From Rhodococcus xishaensis (GTDB lineage: Bacteria > Actinomycetota > Actinomycetes > Mycobacteriales > Mycobacteriaceae): DNA of 64,000 bases. Shown one piece after another: positions 56,290 through 64,000 of the stretch. Position 1 is the stretch's first letter. Each line of letters opens with the position of its first letter. The stretch spans positions 62,001 to 126,000 of the forward strand of contig NZ_RKLO01000002.1 in the NCBI RefSeq assembly GCF_004011825.1, given 5' to 3'. The translations under genes and the position numbers were made by a program. Under the pieces are notes generated by a model that had not been told where the DNA came from, made no database searches, and saw nothing but the letters and a program-made list of their open reading frames with translations.

Positions 56290-58751
56290 CCGTGACCGCG
56301 GGAGCCGACGCGTCCGGCCAGCCGGTACCGTCGGACCGGGTGACGCTTACGATCGACGGCGTCGAGGTGACGGTACCCAAGGGGACTCTCGTCATCCGCG
56401 CCGCCGAGGGGATCGGGATCCAGATCCCCCGGTTCTGCGACCATCCGCTGCTCGAGCCGGTCGGTGCCTGTCGGCAATGCCTTGTAGAGGTCGAGGGGCA
56501 GCGTAAACCACTCGCGTCTTGTACGACCGTGGCGACGGACGGCATGGTGGTCCACACGCAGGTCACCTCCGAGGCCGCGGACAAGGCGCAGAAGGGCGTG
56601 ATGGAGCTGCTGCTCATCAACCATCCGCTCGACTGCCCCGTGTGCGACAAGGGTGGCGAGTGCCCGCTGCAGAATCAGGCGATGTCGAGCGGTCGCGCGG
56701 AGTCCCGCTTCGGCGGAATCAAACGCACATTCCCCAAACCGATTCCGCTGTCCACCGAGGTACTGCTCGACCGCGAACGCTGCGTACTGTGCGCGCGCTG
56801 CACGCGGTTCTCCCAGCAGATCGCCGGCGACCCTATGATCGAACTTCTCGAGCGCGGTGCGCTGCAACAGGTCGGGATCGCAAACGGGGAGCCGTTCGAC
56901 TCCTACTTCTCCGGTAATACTGTGCAGATCTGTCCGGTCGGTGCGCTCACGGGCGCGGCGTACCGGTTCCGGGCACGGCCGTTCGACTTGGTGTCGAGCC
57001 CGAGTGTCTGCGAGCACTGCGCGAGCGGGTGCGCGCAGCGCACCGACCACCGTCGCGGAACCGTCCTGCGCCGCCTCGCGGGCGACGATCCGCAGGTCAA
57101 CGAGGAGTGGAACTGCGACAAGGGACGCTGGGCGTTCGCGTACGCAACGGAACCGGATCGGATCGAGACGCCATTGGTTCGCGACGCGTCCGGCGAGTTG
57201 AGGCAGGCTTCGTGGCCCGAAGCTCTCGCAGTCGCCGCTCGCGGTCTGGCGTCGGCATCCGGCGGCACCGGCGTCCTCGTCGGCGGCCGCGTGACCGTCG
57301 AGGATGCGTACGCCTACGCCAAGTTCGCCCGTGTCGTGCTCGGCAGCAACGCGATCGACTTCCGGTCCCGCCTGCACTCGGACGAGGAGACCGAGTTCCT
57401 CGAGTCCCGGATCGCCGGCCGCGTCATCGGCGCTGATCAGGCAGCGGTCACCTACGAGGATCTCGAGCGCGCATCTTCCGTACTGCTCGTCGCGTTCGAG
57501 CCGGAGGAGGAGTCGCCGATCGTCTTTCTCCGGTTGCGCAAAGCGGTAAGCAAGAGGCGGACCGTGGTCATGTCGATCGCTCCGTACACCACCCGCGGGC
57601 TCGAGAAGATCCCCGGGAGGCTCCTGCGTGCGGTACCGGGCGACGAACCGGCGATTCTCGACGAACTGGCCGAGTCGGACTTTCTGCGATCGCCCGGTGC
57701 GGTGATCCTGGTTGGGGAGCGGGCAGCCGGTATTCCGGGAGCGCTGTCGGCCGTCGGGCGCCTGGCGGACGCTACGGGTGCCCGGATCGCATGGATTCCG
57801 CGGCGTGCGGGTGAACGGGGTGCCCTCGAGGTCGGGGCGCTACCGACCCTGCTGCCGGGTGGGCGGCCCGTCGCCGATCTCGCTGCACGGCAAGAGGTTG
57901 CCGCCGCATGGGGAGTCGATGAACTTCCCGGCGGTGCGGGCCGGGACACGTCGAAGATCCTCGCGGATGCCGCCGCGGGTGCGCTCGGTGCTCTGCTGGT
58001 CGGCGGCGTCGAACCCGACGACCTGCCCGACCCGGACGTCGCGACGGCTGCGCTGGATGCCGCCGGATTCGTCGTGAGCCTCGAGCTTCGACGCAGTACC
58101 GTCACCGACCGCGCCGACGTGGTGTTCCCGGTGGCGCCCACGGCGGAGAAACCGGGTGCGTTCGTCGACTGGGAGGGGCGGGTGCGCCCGTTCGAAGCTG
58201 CTTTGCGCGACACCGGCGCGGTACCCGACCAGCGAGTGCTGGACGCTCTGGCCACAGAGATGGACGTCCCGCTCGGGTTGCCGGACGTCGCCGCCGCGCG
58301 CATCGAGATTGCGCGGCTGGGCACGTGGGGTGGTGCGCAGCCGCCGTCCCCCGATGTCGCTCCACGCTCTGCGCCCGAACCGGGGCCCGGCGAGGCGATC
58401 CTGACGTCCTGGCGAATGCTTCTCGACCAAGGACGCATGCAGGACGGCGAACCCTATCTCGCAGGGACGGCTCGTCCTCCCGTCGTGCGTCTGTCCGCCG
58501 ACTGCGCCGCCGAGATCGATGCACGGGAGGGCGATCCGGTGACCGTCGGAACCGACCGAGGTTCGGTCACCCTGCCGTTGGAGGTCGCCGATTTGCCGTA
58601 TCGGGTGGTGTGGCTGCCGCTGAACTCGCCCGGATCGGCGGTCTACCGGCAGCTCGGCGTCCGGCCCGGCGACATCGTCGGCATTCGCCGCGCCGAACCT
58701 GACGACGGTGCTGCCGCGGCGTCCGGAACCCGGGGGGAGGCCCAGCGATGA
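56286..58751 (+). CDS. nuoG: NADH-quinone oxidoreductase subunit G
   Basis: The 821-residue iron-sulfur subunit of the peripheral arm. The N-terminal [2Fe-2S] ferredoxin domain has [17 protein letters not shown], then a His/Cys cluster region with [13 protein letters not shown] and a ferredoxin-like [10 protein letters not shown] segment. The molybdopterin-oxidoreductase-like domain starts near [10 protein letters not shown] and extends to the C-terminus, where the cofactor is absent in known complexes. ATG overlaps the nuoEF stop. Confidence 0.96.
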   Translation: MTVTAGADASGQPVPSDRVTLTIDGVEVTVPKGTLVIRAAEGIGIQIPRFCDHPLLEPVGACRQCLVEVEGQRKPLASCTTVATDGMVVHTQVTSEAADKAQKGVMELLLINHPLDCPVCDKGGECPLQNQAMSSGRAESRFGGIKRTFPKPIPLSTEVLLDRERCVLCARCTRFSQQIAGDPMIELLERGALQQVGIANGEPFDSYFSGNTVQICPVGALTGAAYRFRARPFDLVSSPSVCEHCASGCAQRTDHRRGTVLRRLAGDDPQVNEEWNCDKGRWAFAYATEPDRIETPLVRDASGELRQASWPEALAVAARGLASASGGTGVLVGGRVTVEDAYAYAKFARVVLGSNAIDFRSRLHSDEETEFLESRIAGRVIGADQAAVTYEDLERASSVLLVAFEPEEESPIVFLRLRKAVSKRRTVVMSIAPYTTRGLEKIPGRLLRAVPGDEPAILDELAESDFLRSPGAVILVGERAAGIPGALSAVGRLADATGARIAWIPRRAGERGALEVGALPTLLPGGRPVADLAARQEVAAAWGVDELPGGAGRDTSKILADAAAGALGALLVGGVEPDDLPDPDVATAALDAAGFVVSLELRRSTVTDRADVVFPVAPTAEKPGAFVDWEGRVRPFEAALRDTGAVPDQRVLDALATEMDVPLGLPDVAAARIEIARLGTWGGAQPPSPDVAPRSAPEPGPGEAILTSWRMLLDQGRMQDGEPYLAGTARPPVVRLSADCAAEIDAREGDPVTVGTDRGSVTLPLEVADLPYRVVWLPLNSPGSAVYRQLGVRPGDIVGIRRAEPDDGAAAASGTRGEAQR

Positions 58752-60046
58752 CCGTCCTCGCCGCCGCAGACCTGTCGATGTTCGGTCGCGATCCGTGGTG
58801 GCTGGTGGTCGGGAAGGCGTTGGCCATCTTCGTTTTCCTGGTGCTGACGGTGCTGATCGCGATCTACGTCGAACGCAAGGTGCTGGCATGGATGCAGATG
58901 CGCGTCGGCCCTGACCGGGTCGGCCCGCGTGGACTCCTGCAGACCCTCGCGGACGGCATCAAACTCGCCCTCAAGGAAGGCATCGTCCCGAAGGGCGTCG
59001 ACAGACCGATCTACATCCTCGCGCCGGTCATCGCGACCGTACCGGCGTTCATGGCGTTCGCGGTGATTCCCTTCGGCCCTGAGGTGTCGATCCTCGGACA
59101 GCAGACACCGCTGCAGTTGACGGACCTACCCGTCGCTGTGTTGTACATCCTCGCCGTCACGTCCGTCGGTGTGTACGGAATCGTGCTGGCCGGCTGGGCA
59201 TCCGGATCGACGTATCCGCTTCTCGGTGGACTGCGGTCGACAGCGCAGGTGATCTCGTACGAGGTGGCGATGGGCCTGACGTTTGCGGCGGTCTTCCTCG
59301 ACGCCGGGACGATGTCGACCTCAGGCATCGTCGATGCACAGTACGGCACGTGGTACGTCTTCCTCCTGCTGCCGTCTTTCCTCATCTACGTGACATCGAT
59401 GGTCGGCGAGACCAACCGCGCGCCGTTCGACCTGCCGGAGGCCGAGGGCGAACTCGTCGGCGGCTTCCACACCGAGTACTCGTCGCTGCGTTTCGCGATG
59501 TTCATGCTCGCCGAGTACGTGAACATGGTGACGGTCTCGGCGCTGGCCGCCACGATGTTCCTGGGCGGCTGGCATGCGCCCTGGCCGCTGAACATGTGGT
59601 CGGGCGCGAACGCGGGTTGGTGGCCGCTGCTGTGGTTCGTCGCGAAGGTGTGGCTGTTCCTGTTCGTGTTCATGTGGTTGCGCGCGACCCTGCCACGGCT
59701 GCGCTACGACCAGTTCATGAACCTCGGATGGAAGATCCTGATCCCAGTCGCCCTCGGGTGGGTGATGGTGGTCGCGACCGTGCGGGGGTTCCGCAACGAG
59801 GGGTACGACGTGGGCTGGGTCATCCTGTTCGTCGGTGGAGCTCTCGTCGGACTCCTGCTCTTGGCGCTGTTGGGGCGCCGCTTCGCAACCGAGCATGCCC
59901 CGCCCGCTGAAGAATCTGCCGCCGCCGCACCATTCGATCCGATGGCCGGCGGCTTCCCCGTCCCGCCACTCCCGACCCCGTCGGCGCGCACCACAGCCGG
60001 CGTCGGGCCGTCGCGGGGTTCCCGAAAGGAGGATTTCGATGCCTGA
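58748..60046 (+). CDS. nuoH: NADH-quinone oxidoreductase subunit H
   Basis: A 432-residue membrane subunit with about eight helices that seals the quinone channel. [20 protein letters not shown] and [19 protein letters not shown] are conserved. A 50-residue cytoplasmic tail rich in Pro and Ala follows, as in actinobacterial homologues. It overlaps nuoI by 8 bases. Confidence 0.96.
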   Translation: MTVLAAADLSMFGRDPWWLVVGKALAIFVFLVLTVLIAIYVERKVLAWMQMRVGPDRVGPRGLLQTLADGIKLALKEGIVPKGVDRPIYILAPVIATVPAFMAFAVIPFGPEVSILGQQTPLQLTDLPVAVLYILAVTSVGVYGIVLAGWASGSTYPLLGGLRSTAQVISYEVAMGLTFAAVFLDAGTMSTSGIVDAQYGTWYVFLLLPSFLIYVTSMVGETNRAPFDLPEAEGELVGGFHTEYSSLRFAMFMLAEYVNMVTVSALAATMFLGGWHAPWPLNMWSGANAGWWPLLWFVAKVWLFLFVFMWLRATLPRLRYDQFMNLGWKILIPVALGWVMVVATVRGFRNEGYDVGWVILFVGGALVGLLLLALLGRRFATEHAPPAEESAAAAPFDPMAGGFPVPPLPTPSARTTAGVGPSRGSRKEDFDA

Positions 60047-60596
60047 GTTCCTCGACTCCGTCGCAGGTTTCGGTGTGACCTTCTCAACGATGTTCAAGAA
60101 GCCGGTGACCGAGTTCTACCCCGAGGAGAAGGTGCCGACCGCGCCCCGTTACCACGGTCGGCACCAGCTCAATAGGCACCCGGACGGGCTCGAGAAGTGC
60201 ATCGGCTGTGAACTGTGTGCCTGGGCGTGCCCGGCTGACGCGATTTATGTCGAGGGCGCCGACAACACCGAGGAGGAGCGGTACTCGCCGGGGGAGCGGT
60301 ACGGCCGCATCTACCAGATCAACTATCTGAGATGCATCGGCTGCGGGCTGTGCGTCGAGGCGTGCCCGACTCGCGCGCTCACGATGACGACCGATTACGA
60401 GATGGTCGACGACAACCGCGCCGACCTGATCTACGAGAAGGATCGCCTGCTCGCTCCGCTGCAACCCGGGATGGAGGCTCCACCGCACCCCATGGCTCCC
60501 GGCACGACCGACGAGGACTACTACCGCGGAAGGGTGACCGGCGCGGCGGCCGAAGCGGCGCAAGCTGAGTCGGCGAAAGCCGAGGAGGTGAGGTAG
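60039..60596 (+). CDS. nuoI: NADH-quinone oxidoreductase subunit I
   Basis: A 185-residue ferredoxin-like subunit with two [4Fe-4S] motifs, [12 protein letters not shown] and [12 protein letters not shown], carrying clusters N6a and N6b. The start ATG has a strong AAAGGAGG site. The C-terminal tail is Ala/Glu-rich. The stop shares a base with the nuoJ GTG. Confidence 0.97.
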   Translation: MPEFLDSVAGFGVTFSTMFKKPVTEFYPEEKVPTAPRYHGRHQLNRHPDGLEKCIGCELCAWACPADAIYVEGADNTEEERYSPGERYGRIYQINYLRCIGCGLCVEACPTRALTMTTDYEMVDDNRADLIYEKDRLLAPLQPGMEAPPHPMAPGTTDEDYYRGRVTGAAAEAAQAESAKAEEVR

Positions 60597-61453
60597 TGGA
60601 GGTTGTGACCGCCCACCCGGCTGCGTTCTTTGCCGCGGACCTGCTCACCCGGACATCCACCGGAGAGGGTGTGCAATTCTGGATACTCGGCACGGTCGCG
60701 GTGCTCGGCGCGCTCGGTGTGGTCGCCTCACCCAAGGCCGTCTACTCGGCGATATTCCTCGCGATGACCATGATTGTGCTCGCGGTGCTCTACGTCGCCC
60801 AGGGCGCGCTGTTCCTCGGTGTCGTGCAGGTGGTCGTCTACACCGGCGCGGTGATGATGCTGTTCCTGTTCGTGTTGATGCTCGTCGGCGTCGACTCGTC
60901 GGACTCCCTCGTGGAAACGCTTCGCGGACAACGCGTCGCCGTGGTGACGGCGGGCCTCGGCTTCGGCCTGCTGCTGATCGGCGGACTCGGCAACGCCGCC
61001 ATCGGCGTGTCTCGTGCGGGTGAGATCGGATTCGTCGGATTCGGCCCGTCCGGCGAGGTAGTGGAGGGGCGACCCGTCCCGAACGTCGAGGGCCTCGCCG
61101 AGATCGTCTTCCTCCGCTACGTCTGGGTATTCGAACTCACCGGAGCCCTGTTGATCACTGCGACGATCGGCGCGATGGTGCTGGCACACCGGGAACGATT
61201 CGAGCGCCGCCTGTCCCAACGGGAATTGTCGCAGCAACGCTTCCGGGACTGGGGTGCGAGTGATCCCGAGGCCACCGTCGCGACACGTGTGACCCCGCTG
61301 CCCAGCCCCGGCGTCTACGCGCGCGGCAACGCCGTCGACATTCCGGCCCGTTTGCCGGACGGATCCGTCGCACGAGAATCTGTTTCGCGTGTCCTCGATC
61401 CGCGAGAGGCGCCGCCGTCGGGCGCGCCGCCGAACGGTGAGGAGCAGCGATGA
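60596..61453 (+). CDS. nuoJ: NADH-quinone oxidoreductase subunit J
   Basis: A 285-residue membrane subunit with five helices; the third contains [19 protein letters not shown], the site of the pi-bulge known in complex I. A hydrophilic tail of about 85 residues follows the last helix, as in other actinobacteria. GTG start directly at the nuoI stop (TAGTG); overlaps nuoK by four bases. Confidence 0.95.
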   Translation: MEVVTAHPAAFFAADLLTRTSTGEGVQFWILGTVAVLGALGVVASPKAVYSAIFLAMTMIVLAVLYVAQGALFLGVVQVVVYTGAVMMLFLFVLMLVGVDSSDSLVETLRGQRVAVVTAGLGFGLLLIGGLGNAAIGVSRAGEIGFVGFGPSGEVVEGRPVPNVEGLAEIVFLRYVWVFELTGALLITATIGAMVLAHRERFERRLSQRELSQQRFRDWGASDPEATVATRVTPLPSPGVYARGNAVDIPARLPDGSVARESVSRVLDPREAPPSGAPPNGEEQR

Positions 61454-61749
61454 ATCCCGAGAACTACCTATACCTGGCGGCGCTGCTGTTCACGATCGGC
61501 GCGGCCGGAGTATTGCTGCGCCGCAACGCGATCGTCGTGTTCATGTGTATCGAATTGATGCTCAACGCTTGCAACCTTGCGTTCGTCACGTTCGCGCGTA
61601 TGCACGGAAGCCTCGACGGCCAGGTGTTCGCGTTCTTCACGATGGTTGTAGCGGCGGCCGAGGTCGTCGTGGGCCTCGCGATCATCATGACCATCTTCCG
61701 TACTCGCCGTTCGGCCTCGGTCGACGACGCCGACCTGCTGAAGTACTGA
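61450..61749 (+). CDS. nuoK: NADH-quinone oxidoreductase subunit K
   Basis: A 99-residue, three-helix antiporter-like subunit. The two membrane glutamates of the proton path are visible in [14 protein letters not shown] and [13 protein letters not shown] start overlaps nuoJ; one base separates it from nuoL. Confidence 0.97.
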   Translation: MNPENYLYLAALLFTIGAAGVLLRRNAIVVFMCIELMLNACNLAFVTFARMHGSLDGQVFAFFTMVVAAAEVVVGLAIIMTIFRTRRSASVDDADLLKY

Positions 61750-61750
61750 C

Positions 61751-63763
61751 ATGGACTGGGGGACGGGAATTCACGCGCTCATCTGGCTTCTACCGGTACT
61801 TCCACTCGTCGGTGCGACGATCCTGCTGTTGACCGGTCGGCGCAGCGACCGCTGGGGTCACTTGCTCGGCTGCGCGACTGCGCTCGCGTCGTTCGTGCTG
61901 GCGGCGGCCTTGTTCGTCGACATGCTCGGGCGCGACGACGCCGATCGGATCGTGCACCAGAACCTGTTCAGCTGGTTGCCTGTGGCCGGACTCCAGGTGG
62001 ACTTCGGCCTCCGCCTCGACCCCCTGTCGATGTGCTTCGTGCTCCTCATCACCGGCGTCGGCTCGCTCATCCACATCTACTCCGTCGGCTACATGAGCCA
62101 CGGTCCGGATCCGTCGGGTCGGTCCACAGGATTCGCACCCGGTCGCCGACTGTTCTTCGCCTACCTCAACCTGTTTCTCGCGGCGATGCTGCTGCTGGTG
62201 CTCGCCGACAACTACTTCGGCCTGTACGTCGGCTGGGAGGGCGTCGGTCTCGCGTCGTACTTGCTGATCGGCTTCTGGCAGTACAAGCCCACGGCGGCCA
62301 CCGCCGCGAAGAAGGCGTTCATCGTCAACCGCGTGGGTGACATGGGGTTGATCGTTGCGCTCATGATCATGTTCGCGACGTTCGGATCGGTGTCGTTCAC
62401 GGACGTGTTCGGCGGCGCCGGGTCCGCGAGTGACGGCGCACTCACCGCGATGGGCCTGGTGCTGCTCCTTGCGGCGTGCGGCAAGTCGGCGCAGGTCCCA
62501 CTCCAGTCGTGGCTCGGCGACGCGATGGAGGGCCCGACACCCGTGTCCGCCCTCATCCATGCAGCGACGATGGTCACGGCCGGCGTCTACCTGATCGTGC
62601 GATCCGGCCCGATCTTCGAGGCGGCCCCGGCGGCCCAGGTCGCGGTCCTCATCGTCGGGGCGGTGACGCTGCTCTTCGGTGCGGTCATCGGTTGCGCGAA
62701 GGACGACATCAAGAAGGCTCTCGCAGCGTCGACGATGAGCCAGATCGGGTACATGGTGATGGCCGCCGGACTCGGCCCGGCCGGGTACGCGGCCGCGATC
62801 ATGCTGCTGCTCGCGCACGGCTTCTTCAAGGCCGGCCTCTTCCTGGGCGCGGGATCGGTGATGCACGGCATGAACGACGAGACCGACATGCGCCGGTACG
62901 GCGGCCTGCGGACCCTGATGCCGATCACGTTCGTGACGTTCGGGCTCGGCTATCTCGCGATCATCGGGATCCCGCCGTTCTCTGGCTTCTTCGCCAAGGA
63001 CAAGATCATCGAGTCCGCGTTCGATTCCGGCGGCGCTGGTGGGACCGCACTTGGCGTCGTCGCGATGCTCGGGGCCGGTATCACCGCGTTCTACATGACG
63101 CGCGTGACCCTGATGACCTTCTTCGGCGAGCGGCGGTGGGCGGCAGGAGCGGAGCCTGCGGAGCGACCAGAAAACGCAGGAGCGGAGCCTGCGGAGCGAC
63201 CAGAAGACACGGTTACCGACCCGCACGAGTCGCCGGGCATCATGACGGTCCCGATGATCGTGCTTGCGGCGGGATCGGTCGCCGCGGGCGGCCTGTTGGC
63301 GATGGGAAGCGCGCTCGAGCACTGGCTCGAGCCCGTGTGGACCGAATTCGGGTCCGCTGCGGAACATGCCGAGCCGGCCGTGCCGGTCTGGGTGATCACC
63401 CTCACCACACTGGCCGTGGTCCTGGTCGGCGTCAGGATCGCGTGGCGGCAGTACGGCGCCCGGCCCGTCCCCGTCGAGGCGCCCGTGGACGTGTCGGGGC
63501 TGACGGTTGCCGCCCGCCGCGATCTGTACGGCGATGACGTCAACGAGACGATTTTCATGCGGCCCGGACGGCGGTTGGTGGCGGGGCTGAAGGTGGTCGA
63601 GGACCGAGGGATCGACGGCGTCGTGCGGATCGTTCCGGCGGTGCTCGGCTTCGCCTCGGTTGTGCTCAGACGGTTGCAGACCGGGTTCGTGCGGTCGTAC
63701 GCGTTGTACATGTTCATCGGCGCGGCCCTCGTGGTCGCGGCCGTACTGGTGGGGAGGGTGTAG
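61751..63763 (+). CDS. nuoL: NADH-quinone oxidoreductase subunit L
   Basis: The distal proton-pumping subunit, 670 residues, with about 16 helices and a long lateral helix. [15 protein letters not shown] and the discontinuous-helix segment [23 protein letters not shown]-like region are conserved. After FFGERRW (near residue 463) there is a duplicated hydrophilic insertion, ([10 protein letters not shown]) twice, encoded by a 33-bp tandem repeat; it falls in a loop before the next helix. The stop overlaps nuoM. Confidence 0.95.
   Translation: MDWGTGIHALIWLLPVLPLVGATILLLTGRRSDRWGHLLGCATALASFVLAAALFVDMLGRDDADRIVHQNLFSWLPVAGLQVDFGLRLDPLSMCFVLLITGVGSLIHIYSVGYMSHGPDPSGRSTGFAPGRRLFFAYLNLFLAAMLLLVLADNYFGLYVGWEGVGLASYLLIGFWQYKPTAATAAKKAFIVNRVGDMGLIVALMIMFATFGSVSFTDVFGGAGSASDGALTAMGLVLLLAACGKSAQVPLQSWLGDAMEGPTPVSALIHAATMVTAGVYLIVRSGPIFEAAPAAQVAVLIVGAVTLLFGAVIGCAKDDIKKALAASTMSQIGYMVMAAGLGPAGYAAAIMLLLAHGFFKAGLFLGAGSVMHGMNDETDMRRYGGLRTLMPITFVTFGLGYLAIIGIPPFSGFFAKDKIIESAFDSGGAGGTALGVVAMLGAGITAFYMTRVTLMTFFGERRWAAGAEPAERPENAGAEPAERPEDTVTDPHESPGIMTVPMIVLAAGSVAAGGLLAMGSALEHWLEPVWTEFGSAAEHAEPAVPVWVITLTTLAVVLVGVRIAWRQYGARPVPVEAPVDVSGLTVAARRDLYGDDVNETIFMRPGRRLVAGLKVVEDRGIDGVVRIVPAVLGFASVVLRRLQTGFVRSYALYMFIGAALVVAAVLVGRV
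63143..63208. repeat. 33-bp tandem duplication inside nuoL
   Basis: Two in-frame copies of a 33-bp unit beginning GCAGGAGCGGAGCCTGCGGA, differing at one base near the end (AAAAC versus AAGAC). Confidence 0.95.
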
Positions 63764-64000
63764 TGGACGGCTTTCCCTGGTTGACGGCGCTTTGGCTGCT
63801 GCCGCTCGCCGGCGCGGTTGCGACGATGGCAACGCCCGCGCACCGGCGCGGGCTGGCACGATCGGTCGCGCTCGTCGCGGCTGTCGCAGCCCTGGTCGTG
63901 GCGGTGGTGGTCGCGGTCCGGTTCGATCCGGCAGGCTCGCAGTACCAGTTCGTCGAGTCACGTTCGTGGATACCGGCGTTCGGCACTCGATACGAACTCG
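63763..64000 (+). CDS. nuoM: NADH-quinone oxidoreductase subunit M (partial)
   Basis: The first 79 codons of nuoM, cut by the window end. It begins at GTG 63763, which shares a base with the nuoL stop (TAGTG). Two hydrophobic helices (about residues 5-22 and 32-50) precede a loop with ESRSWIPAFGTRYEL, the usual NuoM segment before the third helix. nuoN is expected next. Confidence 0.9.
   Translation, partial: MDGFPWLTALWLLPLAGAVATMATPAHRRGLARSVALVAAVAALVVAVVVAVRFDPAGSQYQFVESRSWIPAFGTRYEL

Noticed and set aside
61790-63961. 723-codon minus-strand open frame opposite nuoL
   Set aside because: nuoL is unambiguous; the opposite frame is Arg/His-rich and crosses the nuoL-nuoM overlap.

Overview
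The window is a chromosomal segment of a high-GC Gram-positive bacterium of the mycolic-acid group, most likely Rhodococcus or a close Nocardiaceae relative. The basis is the high GC visible throughout, the dense GTG starts and ATGA/GTGA overlaps, a mycothione reductase (so mycothiol is the thiol buffer), iron boxes of the IdeR/DtxR type, and a gene order that, from memory, follows Mycobacterium tuberculosis Rv2870c-Rv2845c (dxr, rip1, ispG, GNAT, mapB, mtr, alpha/beta hydrolase, mqo, chelatase, cobO, cobB, cysG, efpA, proS) and then joins the Rv3143-nuo region. No species is claimed.

Layout. 0.1-5.1 kb: a DUF2631 membrane protein, then dxr-rip1-ispG (two MEP isoprenoid steps around a site-2 protease) and a GNAT protein. 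5.1-6.7 kb: a prepilin peptidase and a decayed gene bracketed by two palindromic repeats. 6.9-11.3 kb: map overlapping cobQ, a serine-hydrolase lipoprotein and a small alpha/beta protein. 11.3-19.1 kb: a SulP anion transporter, a 480-bp regulatory gap, the methionine ABC transporter metQNI, two unrecognised proteins and a small membrane protein. 19.3-30.6 kb: mycothione reductase, hydrolase, malate:quinone oxidoreductase, then chelatase-cobO-cobB-cobE/cbiG-cysG (corrinoid and siroheme synthesis) and an EfpA-type exporter.

30.6-46.1 kb is the accessory part. In M. tuberculosis efpA and proS are neighbours; here about 15.4 kb lies between them: a 3564-residue bimodular type I polyketide synthase with docking helices at both ends but no loading module or thioesterase, a divergent SnoaL-like cyclase, yaaA, and two secreted proteins built from neocarzinostatin-like domains (one single-domain and free, one four-domain and membrane-anchored), each preceded by an iron box. 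This block is the best candidate for something undescribed.

46.1-64 kb: proS, a large acyl-CoA dehydrogenase, an O-methyltransferase, a pseudo-receiver protein, and the NADH dehydrogenase operon nuoA to nuoM (nuoM cut by the window end). In this operon nuoE and nuoF form one continuous reading frame, and nuoL carries a duplicated 33-bp insertion. No tRNA, rRNA, CRISPR array or recognisable transposase gene was seen.
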